Assembly (NCBI GenBank): GCA_964406005.1
Contig: CAYOPZ010000020.1
Location: 1-60,034 of the forward strand
Length of the DNA stretch: 60,034 bases
Source: CAYOPZ01 sp964406005
Lineage (GTDB): Bacteria > Bacteroidota > Bacteroidia > Bacteroidales > SM23-62
Reading direction: 5' to 3'
Shown: one piece after another, positions 44,952 through 53,776 of the stretch
How positions within the stretch are numbered: the first letter of the stretch is position 1
Layout of the letters: each line of letters starts with the position of its first letter
The notes under the pieces: model-generated
Seen by the model: the letters and a program-made list of their open reading frames with translations, nothing else
Database searches by the model: none
What the model was told of the DNA's origin: nothing
Program-made: the position numbers and the translations under genes

Positions 44952-45857
44952 ATGGAGCCTTCCTATGTTACCGCCTACGAAAACGGCACACTGAAAGAAA
45001 GGGCCGGCCTGCTGGCCCGTATGCTGCACGATTGTACGCTCTGCCCGAGGAACTGCCATGCAGACCGTATGTCTGGCGATAAAGGTACCTGCAATACAGG
45101 GGACCAGGCCATGGTATCAAGTTATATGCCGCATTTCGGCGAGGAAGCACCCATATCCGGCAGACGGGGTTCCGGGACCATTTTTTTTACAAACTGCAAT
45201 CTGCTCTGTATTTTCTGCCAGAATTTCGATATCAGCCATGAAGGAAGGGGCCATCCTGTCAATGCCAGGGATCTTGCCGATATGATGCTGAGACTCCAGG
45301 AGACCGGATGTCACAATATCAATTTTGTCACCCCTACCCACGTCGTTCCCCAGATACTCCAGGCACTGATCCCAGCCATAGAGGACGGGCTGCGGATACC
45401 CCTGGTTTACAACTCCGGGGGTTATGACCGGGTTTCAACGCTGGAACTGCTGGATGGCATAATAGACATATACATGCCCGATTTCAAATTCTGGGATCCC
45501 GGCGTATCCCGCAGGACCTGCGATGCATTTGATTATCCCGAAGTGGCCAGGAAAGCGGTCAGGGAAATGCACCGGCAGACAGGGCTTCTGCGGATCAATG
45601 AAGACGGTGTGGCTGAGCGGGGTTTGCTGGTCAGGCATCTTGTCATGCCCGCTGGCCTGGCGGGCACTGCCGGGATCATGAATTTTCTGGCAAATAAAAT
45701 ATCTCCGGAAACCTATGTCAATATCATGCCGCAGTACCGGCCATGCGGAAGAAGTCCCGAATGGATTGAAATCGACCGTCCCATTACCCCGGAGGAATAT
45801 CACAACGCCCTGGAGGACGCCAGAATAGCGGGAATCACGAGGCTGGACAAGGAATAA
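44952..45857 (+). CDS. Radical SAM protein, PflX-like
   Basis: Protein of 301 residues. The cluster motif is CNLLCIFCQN (CxxxCxxC, about residues 83-90). An extra N-terminal cysteine group (CTLCPRNCHADR) suggests another metal site or cluster. Family segments SGTIFFTNCNLLCIFCQNFDISHEG and VTPTHVVPQILQAL place it with the PflX/COG1313 group of activase-like proteins, whose substrate is not established. No glycyl radical enzyme is encoded nearby. It follows the divergently placed tRNA-Gln. Confidence 0.9.
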   Translation: MEPSYVTAYENGTLKERAGLLARMLHDCTLCPRNCHADRMSGDKGTCNTGDQAMVSSYMPHFGEEAPISGRRGSGTIFFTNCNLLCIFCQNFDISHEGRGHPVNARDLADMMLRLQETGCHNINFVTPTHVVPQILQALIPAIEDGLRIPLVYNSGGYDRVSTLELLDGIIDIYMPDFKFWDPGVSRRTCDAFDYPEVARKAVREMHRQTGLLRINEDGVAERGLLVRHLVMPAGLAGTAGIMNFLANKISPETYVNIMPQYRPCGRSPEWIEIDRPITPEEYHNALEDARIAGITRLDKE

Positions 45858-45914
45858 ATATATGGCGGGAAATATCCTGACTTTTTTTCTTAATTTTGAT
45901 ACCGGGGAGGCAAG

Positions 45915-46778
45915 ATGCACAGTAAGAAAATCACCGTAAAGCATTACCTTAACAGGAGGGCGAAGCCCAGGATCTACCGCAGGGAAGAATTTTACCCACT
46001 ATATATACAATTGATCGTCGATGCGAAAAAGGCTCAGTTGAAAAGCAGGCTGAATCAGTACCTCGGACTCTATCACAGTGAAATCGAGCACATCACCAAA
46101 AAAGACAGCCAGCTTAACAAACTGATCCTCTCCGGCTATTTTACAGAAAAACTGCTGGATAAAATCACTTCAGAAGGCATATTCCCCGTCGCGCCGATTA
46201 TGGAAGACGAGGTTGCCGTGATCACGAAAATCATCCAGCTGCAGAAGCCTTTTGAAAACAAACAGTTCAGCCTGAGCCACTTTTCCCCTGAATACAGGAA
46301 GCATGTAACGGAAATCACGGATATCCTTGATGCAAGCATAAAAGATGCCTACCGTAAGAGCCTGAACAAGGTATTCCTTGATTCGATAGACAAGAAGGAG
46401 GAAAAAAAGACCTTCAACATTACCAATTTTTTCATTCATTATATCAACTGGAACTATACCTTCAGCAATTTTTATGAAATCACATACGAGGTGATCCCGA
46501 GCGAGCTTAAATATATAGAGAATTACCTCGAACCGATGCTTCTGACCTCCATCAAAGCCTACATGGCTTATCACTCAAAGGTGAACATCCTGAAAAGATA
46601 TATGGAAAAGCAGGAACACGGGCGCATTTCCACACTTTCCTACCTCGACTGGATCACCGATATCAAGGACTTCCTTATCAAGGAATTCACTAAACTGTTC
46701 GGCAGGAAAAAAGCCCTGGAATATGTGAATAGCCTGGACCGTATTCTGGACCGCAGGATACATGGCAACGGGAGCTGA
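45915..46778 (+). CDS. Protein of unknown function
   Basis: Protein of 287 residues that I do not recognise. The first 45 residues (KKITVKHYLNRRAKPRIYRREEFYPLYIQLIVDAKKAQLKSRL) look like the arm-type DNA-binding sheet at the start of many Bacteroidota tyrosine recombinases, but no catalytic R-H-R-Y region follows. The rest is charged and helical (about 60-287) with aromatic patches (FNITNFFIHYINWNYTFSNFYE). No signal peptide or membrane helix. It lies 57 bases after the radical SAM gene and converges on the YgjP-type gene with a weak hairpin (GAGCT/AGCTC, 46772-46789) between them. A DNA-binding role is speculation. Confidence 0.8.
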   Translation: MHSKKITVKHYLNRRAKPRIYRREEFYPLYIQLIVDAKKAQLKSRLNQYLGLYHSEIEHITKKDSQLNKLILSGYFTEKLLDKITSEGIFPVAPIMEDEVAVITKIIQLQKPFENKQFSLSHFSPEYRKHVTEITDILDASIKDAYRKSLNKVFLDSIDKKEEKKTFNITNFFIHYINWNYTFSNFYEITYEVIPSELKYIENYLEPMLLTSIKAYMAYHSKVNILKRYMEKQEHGRISTLSYLDWITDIKDFLIKEFTKLFGRKKALEYVNSLDRILDRRIHGNGS

Positions 46779-46787
46779 TCCTTAAGC

Positions 46788-47513
46788 TCAATATATCCCT
46801 ATTCTGTATTGCTTCAGTTCCCTGTCGAGAGTTTTTGCTTCCGGCTCCAGTTTTTGCAGGTGTTCCCAGAATTCCTTGCTGTGGTTCTTATGTACGGTAT
46901 GTACAAGCTCATGTATCAGAATATAGTCTATCAGGCGGTCAGGCAGTCTCATGATGTGAAGGCTGAGATTGATGTTGTTCCTGCAGGAACAGGATCCCCA
47001 TCGGGTTTTGTTATTTTTAACCATGACCCGCTCAAAAGGAAGATTATATTTCCCGGACAATTCACAGAGCCTTGCAGGGAGGTATTTTTGTGCTTCTTTC
47101 CTCCAGGCAGTCTCGATGCCGCATCTTATAAAATCCTGGATCTCATCCGCGAGGATATCGCAATGCCCGGGCAGTTTTACCAGGATCTTATTATCCCTGA
47201 GACCTGCCTCCGGTTTATCCCCATCGAACCGTATTATCTCAAGTACGTGCTCACGGGTGCTGAACCGGGTATCCTGGTCAAACAGTGTAAGCCGGCTTTC
47301 AAGTCTCCGGATCTTATCCAGGTTCCTCAATATCCACTCCTCCTTTTCCATAAGGAAATCCTCCGCCCTTCTGAAGCTTTCAAGCACCGGGACTGTAACC
47401 TTCAGGTGACCAAAAGGTTTAATGGAAATATTGATCCTGCGTGCCCGCGAACTTCTGACCATAACAACCTTCCCGAATTTCCTGTGGTCAATGATTTTAT
47501 CCGGAATGGTCAT
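46788..47513 (-). CDS. YgjP-type (DUF45) metallopeptidase
   Basis: Protein of 241 residues of the YgjP/SprT-like group. The zinc site is HELVHTVHKNHSKEFW (HExxH plus a third histidine). Upstream it has the family's NNKTRWGSCSCRNNINLSLHIMRLP and the N-terminal RRINISIKPFGHLKVTVP strand. Cytoplasmic, small zincin family, substrate unknown; often linked with restriction or DNA-repair neighbourhoods elsewhere, though nothing like that is seen here. Confidence 0.93.
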   Translation of the reverse strand: MTIPDKIIDHRKFGKVVMVRSSRARRINISIKPFGHLKVTVPVLESFRRAEDFLMEKEEWILRNLDKIRRLESRLTLFDQDTRFSTREHVLEIIRFDGDKPEAGLRDNKILVKLPGHCDILADEIQDFIRCGIETAWRKEAQKYLPARLCELSGKYNLPFERVMVKNNKTRWGSCSCRNNINLSLHIMRLPDRLIDYILIHELVHTVHKNHSKEFWEHLQKLEPEAKTLDRELKQYRIGIY

Positions 47514-47663
47514 AATTTTCTTCCTAAATCCGTCTGAATCCGGTTGTTTAGATTTATTTATCTATTATCTTTAGGATTCCTTTGAAATTAAAAGTATCAG
47601 AACTGTCCCTTACCAAAATCAATGTTAGCGAATTTACCAATTCTGTCAAAATGCTTTAAGAAT

Positions 47664-49025
47664 ATGAAGCAAAGGAAAAGAATCATTCTGTTAATCCCGG
47701 TCATATCGTTCCTGTCACTGGCGCAGGTCAAACCACAGACGGTATGGACGCTCGAAGATTGTATCAGGTATGCATACGAAAACAATATCTCCATCAAGCA
47801 GCAGGTAATTTCTTCCGGGTACAGCGAAAATACGCTGAAGCAGTCAAAGATGGATCTGCTGCCCAGTCTGAATGCAGGAGCCAGCCAGAACCTTTCTTTC
47901 GGGCGGTCCCTGGATTATACTAACTATGAATTCATTAACGAGCAGATCTCTTCTACCAGCCTCAACATGTCCGCTTCCGTAACATTATTCAGCGGATTGC
48001 AGAAAATGAATACCATCGAGCAAAACAAATTCGACCTGCTCGCAAGCCTGCAGGACCTTGAAGTTCTCAAGAACGACATCACCCTTGCCATTGCGACTTA
48101 CTATCTGCAGATCCTGTTCAACAGTGAATTGCTCGAAGTTACAAAGAATCAGCACGAGCTTACCCTTCAGCAGGTGGAACGTACCTCCAAACTGGTGGAA
48201 GCAGGAAGCCTTGCACGGGGATCGCTCCTTGAGATACAAGCCCAGGCCGAATCTGAAGAATTGAATGTGATCAACGCTGAAAATACGCTTAACCTGTCCT
48301 ACCTGGATCTTATACAACTCCTCGATCTTGATTCCGTTGGGGATTTTGAGATTGAGATCCCGGAATTCGGGGACATTGCCAGGGATCCCATTGTCATAAC
48401 CGTCGGGTCAGTATACCAGGATGCCCTGAGTATAATGCCTCAGGTTCTCGGTGCCGAGTACAAGCTGAAGAGCGCCTATGAAGGCCTGAGCATCGCACAG
48501 GGAGGGAGGAGTCCGCAGATCTCACTGAGCACCAGTTGGTACACCCGGTATTCGGATGCAGCAAAACGCATTACCCCCGGCAATCCACAGGGCGAATTCT
48601 ATCCGTTCCGGGACCAGCTTAGCGACAACGCCAGTACCGGAATCGGACTTTCCCTGGACATCCCCATCTTCAACGGCTGGAGGATCAATACAAATATCAG
48701 CAATGCAAAGCTGAATGTAAATAATTACCAGCTTCAGCTGGAGACCACGAAAAACTCACTGTACAAATCCATTCAGCAGGCACATGCCGATGCAGTTGCA
48801 GCACGCAAAAAATTCCTGGCCACGGAAGAAGCGCTCATAGCAATGGAAGAGTCTTTCAAATACACGGAGGAGAAGTTCGAAGTGGGACTGGTAAACACGG
48901 TAGACTATAATGCTGAGAAAAACAGGCTGACCGCAACCCAGTCCGACCTGCTGCAGGCCAAGTACGATTATATATTCAGGATGAAAATACTTGATTTCTA
49001 CAGAGGGATACCCATCAGCTTTTAA
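47664..49025 (+). CDS. TolC-family outer membrane efflux protein
   Basis: Protein of 453 residues from ATG 47664 (KQRKRIILLIPVISFLSLAQVKPQ is the signal peptide; ATG 47622 adds 14 residues and spoils it). Family segments: VWTLEDCIRYAYENNISIKQ, two copies of the OEP repeat (about 30-210 and 230-445) and LNVNNYQLQLETTKNSLYKSIQQAHADAVAARKKF. It should form the trimeric outer-membrane duct of an efflux or export system with the adaptor encoded 45 bases downstream. No inner-membrane pump is encoded next to it. Confidence 0.93.
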   Translation: MKQRKRIILLIPVISFLSLAQVKPQTVWTLEDCIRYAYENNISIKQQVISSGYSENTLKQSKMDLLPSLNAGASQNLSFGRSLDYTNYEFINEQISSTSLNMSASVTLFSGLQKMNTIEQNKFDLLASLQDLEVLKNDITLAIATYYLQILFNSELLEVTKNQHELTLQQVERTSKLVEAGSLARGSLLEIQAQAESEELNVINAENTLNLSYLDLIQLLDLDSVGDFEIEIPEFGDIARDPIVITVGSVYQDALSIMPQVLGAEYKLKSAYEGLSIAQGGRSPQISLSTSWYTRYSDAAKRITPGNPQGEFYPFRDQLSDNASTGIGLSLDIPIFNGWRINTNISNAKLNVNNYQLQLETTKNSLYKSIQQAHADAVAARKKFLATEEALIAMEESFKYTEEKFEVGLVNTVDYNAEKNRLTATQSDLLQAKYDYIFRMKILDFYRGIPISF

Positions 49026-49070
49026 AATCCAACCATAAATAATAACAATATTGCTAATACTGAATAAAAA

Positions 49071-50348
49071 ATGAAAACCGGTAAATTATTAAGATACCTT
49101 TTAATCATTGCCGTGGTTCTGATCGTTTTCACGATCATCGGTAAAAGGGCCGGGTGGTTCGGCAAGGCCGAAGTCATCAAGGTGGCGGTAGAGCAGGCCA
49201 GTCGCAGGACCATTGTCGAAACCATAACTGCAAACGGCAAGATCCAACCCGAAAAAGAAGTGAAGATCAGTCCGGATGTATCCGGGGAAATTGTGGAACT
49301 GGTGGTCAAGGAAGGGGACATGGTGAAAACGGGACAGTTCCTTGCCCGGATCAAACCGGAAGCATACATTTCAGCCCGTGACCGTGCAACAGCTTCGTTG
49401 AATTCTGCAAAGGCCAGGCTGGAACAGGCCGAGGCACAATATACCCAGAGTGAGCTGTCCTATAACAGGAATAAAAAACTCTGGGACGAGAAGGCCATCT
49501 CAGAATCGGTTTTTGAAGCGGAACAATCTTCCTTCCAGATTGCCAAGGCTGAACTGGATGCTGCAAAATATGCCGTGGAAAGTGCCGATGCAGCCCTCGG
49601 GGAAGCAGAAGAAAACCTGGTTAAAACTTCCATTTATTCTCCTATGACAGGTACGGTTTCCATGCTGCTGGTTGAAAAAGGTGAACGGGTTGTCGGCGCC
49701 CAGATGATGTCAGGCACGGAAATGATGAGGATCGCCGATCTGAACCGGATGGAAGTTGAGGTGGAAGTCAACGAAAATGACATTGTAAGGGTCAGTCTTA
49801 ACGATACGGCCATCATCGAAGTGGATGCATACCTCGATGAAAAGTTCAAGGGCGTTGTGACCGAAATTGCAAACTCCGCAAATACTTCGGGATTATCCAC
49901 AGACCAGGTTACGAACTTCAATGTTAAGGTACTGCTCCTCAGGGATTCCTACCAGAAATTATACGATCAGGGATACGGAAATCCCTTCCGCCCGGGCATG
50001 TCGGCCACCGTAGATATACAAACCGAAACAAGGACAGGGGTCCTTTCCGTTCCCATCCAGGCCGTTACTACCCGGACGGATTCAACCCTGGCCAAGATGG
50101 AGGAAGAAACACCGGACAGGGAACTGACAGATGAACTTGTCGAAATTGTCTTTATGGTTGAGGAGGGCAAGGCAGTGTTCCGAAGGGTGGAAACAGGGAT
50201 CCAGGATAATAACTATATCCAGGTAACGAAGGGACTCGAGGATCAGGAAGAAGTGATTACAGCTCCCTACAATGCCATTTCCAGGAAACTGGAAGCCGAT
50301 TCTCCGGTGGAAATCGTCGATGAAGACGATCTCTTCAACAACGAATAA
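49071..50348 (+). CDS. Periplasmic efflux adaptor (HlyD/MacA-like)
   Basis: Protein of 425 residues. An N-terminal membrane anchor (about 7-25), a lipoyl half (about 40-75: NGKIQPEKEVKISPDVSGEIVELVVKEGDMVKTGQFLARI), a long alpha-hairpin (about 100-180), the second lipoyl half (TSIYSPMTGTVSMLLVEKGERVVG), and a beta-barrel with MP domain (about 220-390). It links TolC to an inner-membrane transporter, probably of MacB type as such adaptors usually pair with, but no macB follows: tsaB is next, after 6 bases. Confidence 0.92.
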   Translation: MKTGKLLRYLLIIAVVLIVFTIIGKRAGWFGKAEVIKVAVEQASRRTIVETITANGKIQPEKEVKISPDVSGEIVELVVKEGDMVKTGQFLARIKPEAYISARDRATASLNSAKARLEQAEAQYTQSELSYNRNKKLWDEKAISESVFEAEQSSFQIAKAELDAAKYAVESADAALGEAEENLVKTSIYSPMTGTVSMLLVEKGERVVGAQMMSGTEMMRIADLNRMEVEVEVNENDIVRVSLNDTAIIEVDAYLDEKFKGVVTEIANSANTSGLSTDQVTNFNVKVLLLRDSYQKLYDQGYGNPFRPGMSATVDIQTETRTGVLSVPIQAVTTRTDSTLAKMEEETPDRELTDELVEIVFMVEEGKAVFRRVETGIQDNNYIQVTKGLEDQEEVITAPYNAISRKLEADSPVEIVDEDDLFNNE

Positions 50349-50354
50349 AAATTC

Positions 50355-51068
50355 TTGGCACTCATTGTCAATATCGAGACAGCTACGCGGATATGTTCCA
50401 CAGCACTGGCCTCGGACGGAAAAGTACTGAGTCAGAAGGAAAGTGACGAGGGAAGATCCCATGCCAGCAACCTGACCGTTTTCATACAGGAACTGCTGAA
50501 AGAACGGGATCTCAGGATATCCGACATCGATGCAGTAGCTGTGAGCAAGGGTCCCGGATCCTATACAGGATTGAGGATCGGGGTTTCCACGGCAAAGGGA
50601 CTGGCATATGCGGCGGGAATTCCCCTGATCAGTATCGATACGCTGGCTGCTCTTGCCGCCGGGGCAGCCCGTATGCCGGCCATAAGGCAACTTGCCGGGG
50701 AAAACCCGGCAATGCTTCTCTGTCCCATGCTCGAAGCCCGGAGAATGGAGGTCTATACAGCCCTTTTTACCTTAGACGGAAATGTCAGGGAACAGGCAAA
50801 TGCCAGGATCATCGACAGGGACAGCTACGGTGAAATCCTGAAAAATCATGCGATTGCCTTTTTCGGGGAAGGTTCCGGGAAATGCAGGGATACGCTGAAG
50901 CAGGCAAATGCGCATTTCTTCGAGGAAATAAATTGCTCGGCCGGATTTATGGCCGGATTATCGGAAAAGAAATTCAAACAAAAACATTTCGAAAATGTTG
51001 CATATTTTGAACCTTTTTACCTTAAAGATTTCATTGCCACAATCCCCGGGAATAAAGGTTTGAGGTAA
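50355..51068 (+). CDS. tsaB: tRNA threonylcarbamoyladenosine protein TsaB
   Basis: Protein of 237 residues. The best start is TTG 50355, 6 bases after the adaptor stop, which gives the family start ALIVNIETATRICSTALA; no ATG lies nearby in frame. The ASKH-fold signature AVSKGPGSYTGLRIGVSTAKGLAYA is clear. TsaB is the inactive partner that stabilises TsaD in making t6A at position 37 of ANN-decoding tRNAs; it lacks the metal histidines of TsaD. It begins a co-directional run with DUF3108 and efp. Confidence 0.93.
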   Translation: MALIVNIETATRICSTALASDGKVLSQKESDEGRSHASNLTVFIQELLKERDLRISDIDAVAVSKGPGSYTGLRIGVSTAKGLAYAAGIPLISIDTLAALAAGAARMPAIRQLAGENPAMLLCPMLEARRMEVYTALFTLDGNVREQANARIIDRDSYGEILKNHAIAFFGEGSGKCRDTLKQANAHFFEEINCSAGFMAGLSEKKFKQKHFENVAYFEPFYLKDFIATIPGNKGLR

Positions 51069-51100
51069 ATGGCCCGGAATTTGTCGGAGTTTTACGAATC

Positions 51101-51841
51101 ATGCATATGAGGTACTTTGCCGGCATATTGCTTATACTGTCCCCGGGAATCCTTGGAGCCCAGAATGGGAACAACTTCATCCCGGGCGAAAAACTGGAAT
51201 ACGAGATTTATTTCGGACCCTTTAACGCAGGTGTGGTAAATTCATTCATCCGCCTGGATACGATCAACGGCAGGGAGGTGTTGTATTCGGAAGCCATTGC
51301 CCGCACCACAGGCCTTGCCGACAGGATTTACAGGATCAGGGACATGTACGGGGGCTACTTCGATCCGGAGACTTTGCTTCCTGTCAAGTCCATCCGCGAT
51401 ATCAGGGAGGGGAACTACCGGAAATTCAATATTGTCGAATATGATCACGACAGCCTGAAAGCATACAGCAGCGCAACGGGCGAGCACGAAATACCGGCCA
51501 ATATAAGGGATATGGTATCGGTCTTTTATTATGTCAGGAGAATGGATTTCGATACCATGAAATACAACGACATTATTGATGTCAATACCTTTTTTGACGA
51601 TGAACTCTTCCCTTTCGACATCAGGTTCAGGGGAAGGGAAACCATTCGTACCCGTTCGGGAACCTATAACTGTATCAAGCTGGTTCCATTCGTGGAACCT
51701 GGAAGGATATTCCGGAATGAGGATGACATGACCCTTTGGTTCTCGGATGACGCTAACCGTGTTCCCATACGAGGGAAATTTGATCTTATTGTAGGTTCCA
51801 TCAAATGTGACCTGGTAAAATTCGAGGGACTGAAATACTGA
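51101..51841 (+). CDS. DUF3108 exported protein
   Basis: Protein of 246 residues with a signal peptide (about 1-20, MRYFAGILLILSPGILGAQ). The chain then matches DUF3108: FIPGEKLEYEIYFGPFNAGVVNSFIRL near the start and TFFDDELFPFDIRFRGRETIRTRSGTYNCIKLVPFVEPGRIF, an antiparallel beta-sandwich-like family of unknown function exported to the periplasm. It lies 32 bases after tsaB and 54 before efp. Confidence 0.9.
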   Translation: MHMRYFAGILLILSPGILGAQNGNNFIPGEKLEYEIYFGPFNAGVVNSFIRLDTINGREVLYSEAIARTTGLADRIYRIRDMYGGYFDPETLLPVKSIRDIREGNYRKFNIVEYDHDSLKAYSSATGEHEIPANIRDMVSVFYYVRRMDFDTMKYNDIIDVNTFFDDELFPFDIRFRGRETIRTRSGTYNCIKLVPFVEPGRIFRNEDDMTLWFSDDANRVPIRGKFDLIVGSIKCDLVKFEGLKY

Positions 51842-51895
51842 GGCGGTCGCAAAGTTTTTACTATCTTCGCGCAACAAAAACCAATCTTTCTTCAC

Positions 51896-52465
51896 ATGGC
51901 GACTACTGCCGATTTCAGGAAGGGACTCTGCATCGAATACAACAACGATCTGTTTACCATTGTACAGTTTCAACATGTGAAACCCGGTAAGGGCTCCGCC
52001 TTCGTAAGGACCAAACTTAAAAGCGTCACCACCGGCCGGGTGATAGAAAATACATTTAACGCAGGAGTAAAGATTAATGTGGCAAGGGTTGAAAGACGTC
52101 CATATCAGTTTCTCTACCAGGACGATACAGGATATCACTTCATGCACCTCGAAACCTACGAACAGATCTCGCTTGAAAATTCCATGATCGAAAATCCGGA
52201 CCTTCTGAAGGAAGGCCAGGAAGTCGAGATCGTTTATCATGCCGATTCCGAAACGCCGCTATCCTGCGACCTGCCGCCCTTTGTTGTGATGGAGGTAACC
52301 TATACGGAACCCGGGGTTAAAGGAGATACCACTTCCGCAACAGCTCTGAAACAGGCTACCATAGAGACCGGGGCTACGATCAATGTCCCCATTTTTATCA
52401 ACGAGGGTGAAAAAATAAAGGTCGATACCCGGACAGGGGAATATGCAGAAAGGGTAAAGGACTAA
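51896..52465 (+). CDS. efp: Translation elongation factor P
   Basis: Protein of 189 residues with three beta-barrel domains (about 1-63, 64-128, 129-189). EF-P relieves ribosomes stalled on polyproline. The loop that enters the ribosome is HVKPGKGSAFVRTKLKS, with lysine K32 at the position that is modified in some bacteria. No EpmA, EpmB or EarP is encoded in the window, so the modification, if any, is unknown. The family signature region QATIETGATINVPIFINEGEKIKVDTRTGEY closes the protein. Confidence 0.97.
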   Translation: MATTADFRKGLCIEYNNDLFTIVQFQHVKPGKGSAFVRTKLKSVTTGRVIENTFNAGVKINVARVERRPYQFLYQDDTGYHFMHLETYEQISLENSMIENPDLLKEGQEVEIVYHADSETPLSCDLPPFVVMEVTYTEPGVKGDTTSATALKQATIETGATINVPIFINEGEKIKVDTRTGEYAERVKD

Positions 52466-52515
52466 GTAACAGGAATATTTTGTAACTTTCCGCTTTAACG
52501 CCACCAAGAGGTTTT

Positions 52516-53751
52516 ATGGCAGAGAAGTCATCGTTTAAAAGGCTGAAGCTGTACTCATTCAAGCTGAACGCTCTGCTTGAAATTACCAAGGCAATCAATG
52601 AAAACCTGTCCATTGAGGAACTCCTGGAAAGGTATAAATCCATCCTGACAAAGGAGCTGAACATCGGCAGGATCGCAATTTTCAAACTCAATGATCGCTG
52701 GAAAACCATCCTGACCAGCGGTATCGGTAAGAAAGATCTTTCACATGTAAATGTCGAAGAAGACCTTCTTCATATAAAGGAGATCAGTTTTGTTACGGCC
52801 TCGCCCAATGAAAAGCTCAGGCACTTCGACATCATCATCCCGGTCATAACACAGGACACGCCTCTCGCCTTTGTATTGATCGGTGACATCGACGAGGAAG
52901 CCGAAGGGATCAGCCCCACGATAAAGCATCTCCACTTCATCCAGACCCTCTCGAATGTGATCATCGTGGCCATTGAGAACATCAGGCTGTTCAATGAAAG
53001 TCTGCGCCAGGAAGCCATCAGAAAGGAGATGGAACTTGCATCACGCATGCAGACCATGCTCATTCCCGAAAATTCATCCCTGCCACAGAATAATCACATC
53101 AACATTACAGCCTTTTATCATCCGCATTATTCGGTGGGCGGCGACTACTACGATTGCATCTCCCTGAACGATAATGAGGTGGGATTCTGTATCGCCGATG
53201 TATCTGGAAAGGGAATATCGGCAGCCATCCTGATGTCCAATTTCCAGGCCAACCTGCGTGCCCTTTTCACCGATGAGATTACCCTGGAAATGCTGGTAGC
53301 TAAACTCAACGAACGGGTCATGGCCAGTGCAAAAGGGGAAAAGTTCATAACCCTTTTTATCGGGAAATACACAATTGGCAGTCAGGAAATGCAGTTCATC
53401 AATGCAGGCCACAATCCACCCATCTTTTTTGAAAAGAACAAAGGCCGGATGAGCCTGCTCAGAAGCGGCTGCGTGGGAATGGGAATGCTGGATGAAATCC
53501 CTGTTCTGAAAAAAGGCTCGCTAAAAATTAAAGAACCCTCAAAAATGCTATGTTACACCGACGGCCTGGTCGAGCTGGTAGACGACAAGGGTGTGGAACT
53601 CGGAACCGCAAGCATTGAAAAACACCTTTCCAATACAAAATCTGTCCGGGACAATATAAGAGAGATCATTGAAAAACAGCAGATACTGAGTGGCAATAAG
53701 GCAATTTTCGACGACATTTCCATACTCGGGATCGACTTTTTCCCGGATTGA
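52516..53751 (+). CDS. Cytoplasmic GAF + SpoIIE-type serine phosphatase
   Basis: Protein of 411 residues. A GAF-like sensor (about 20-165) with a helical lead-in (ALLEITKAINENLSIEELLERYKSIL), a short coiled segment (about 150-185: RLFNESLRQEAIRKEMELASRMQTMLIP) and a PP2C/SpoIIE phosphatase (about 195-411). The metal-binding aspartates are visible in VGGDYYDCIS, CIADVSGKGISAAI and CYTDGLVELVDD. It is soluble. The usual target is an anti-anti-sigma protein; none is encoded here. Fifty bases separate it from efp. Confidence 0.92.
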   Translation: MAEKSSFKRLKLYSFKLNALLEITKAINENLSIEELLERYKSILTKELNIGRIAIFKLNDRWKTILTSGIGKKDLSHVNVEEDLLHIKEISFVTASPNEKLRHFDIIIPVITQDTPLAFVLIGDIDEEAEGISPTIKHLHFIQTLSNVIIVAIENIRLFNESLRQEAIRKEMELASRMQTMLIPENSSLPQNNHINITAFYHPHYSVGGDYYDCISLNDNEVGFCIADVSGKGISAAILMSNFQANLRALFTDEITLEMLVAKLNERVMASAKGEKFITLFIGKYTIGSQEMQFINAGHNPPIFFEKNKGRMSLLRSGCVGMGMLDEIPVLKKGSLKIKEPSKMLCYTDGLVELVDDKGVELGTASIEKHLSNTKSVRDNIREIIEKQQILSGNKAIFDDISILGIDFFPD

Positions 53752-53776
53752 AATCTGCAGGGAACCTCCCGGCATG

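Noticed and set aside
51242..52240. A 332-codon minus-strand frame across DUF3108 and efp
   Set aside because: It opposes two well-supported genes, including efp, and shows no family similarity.
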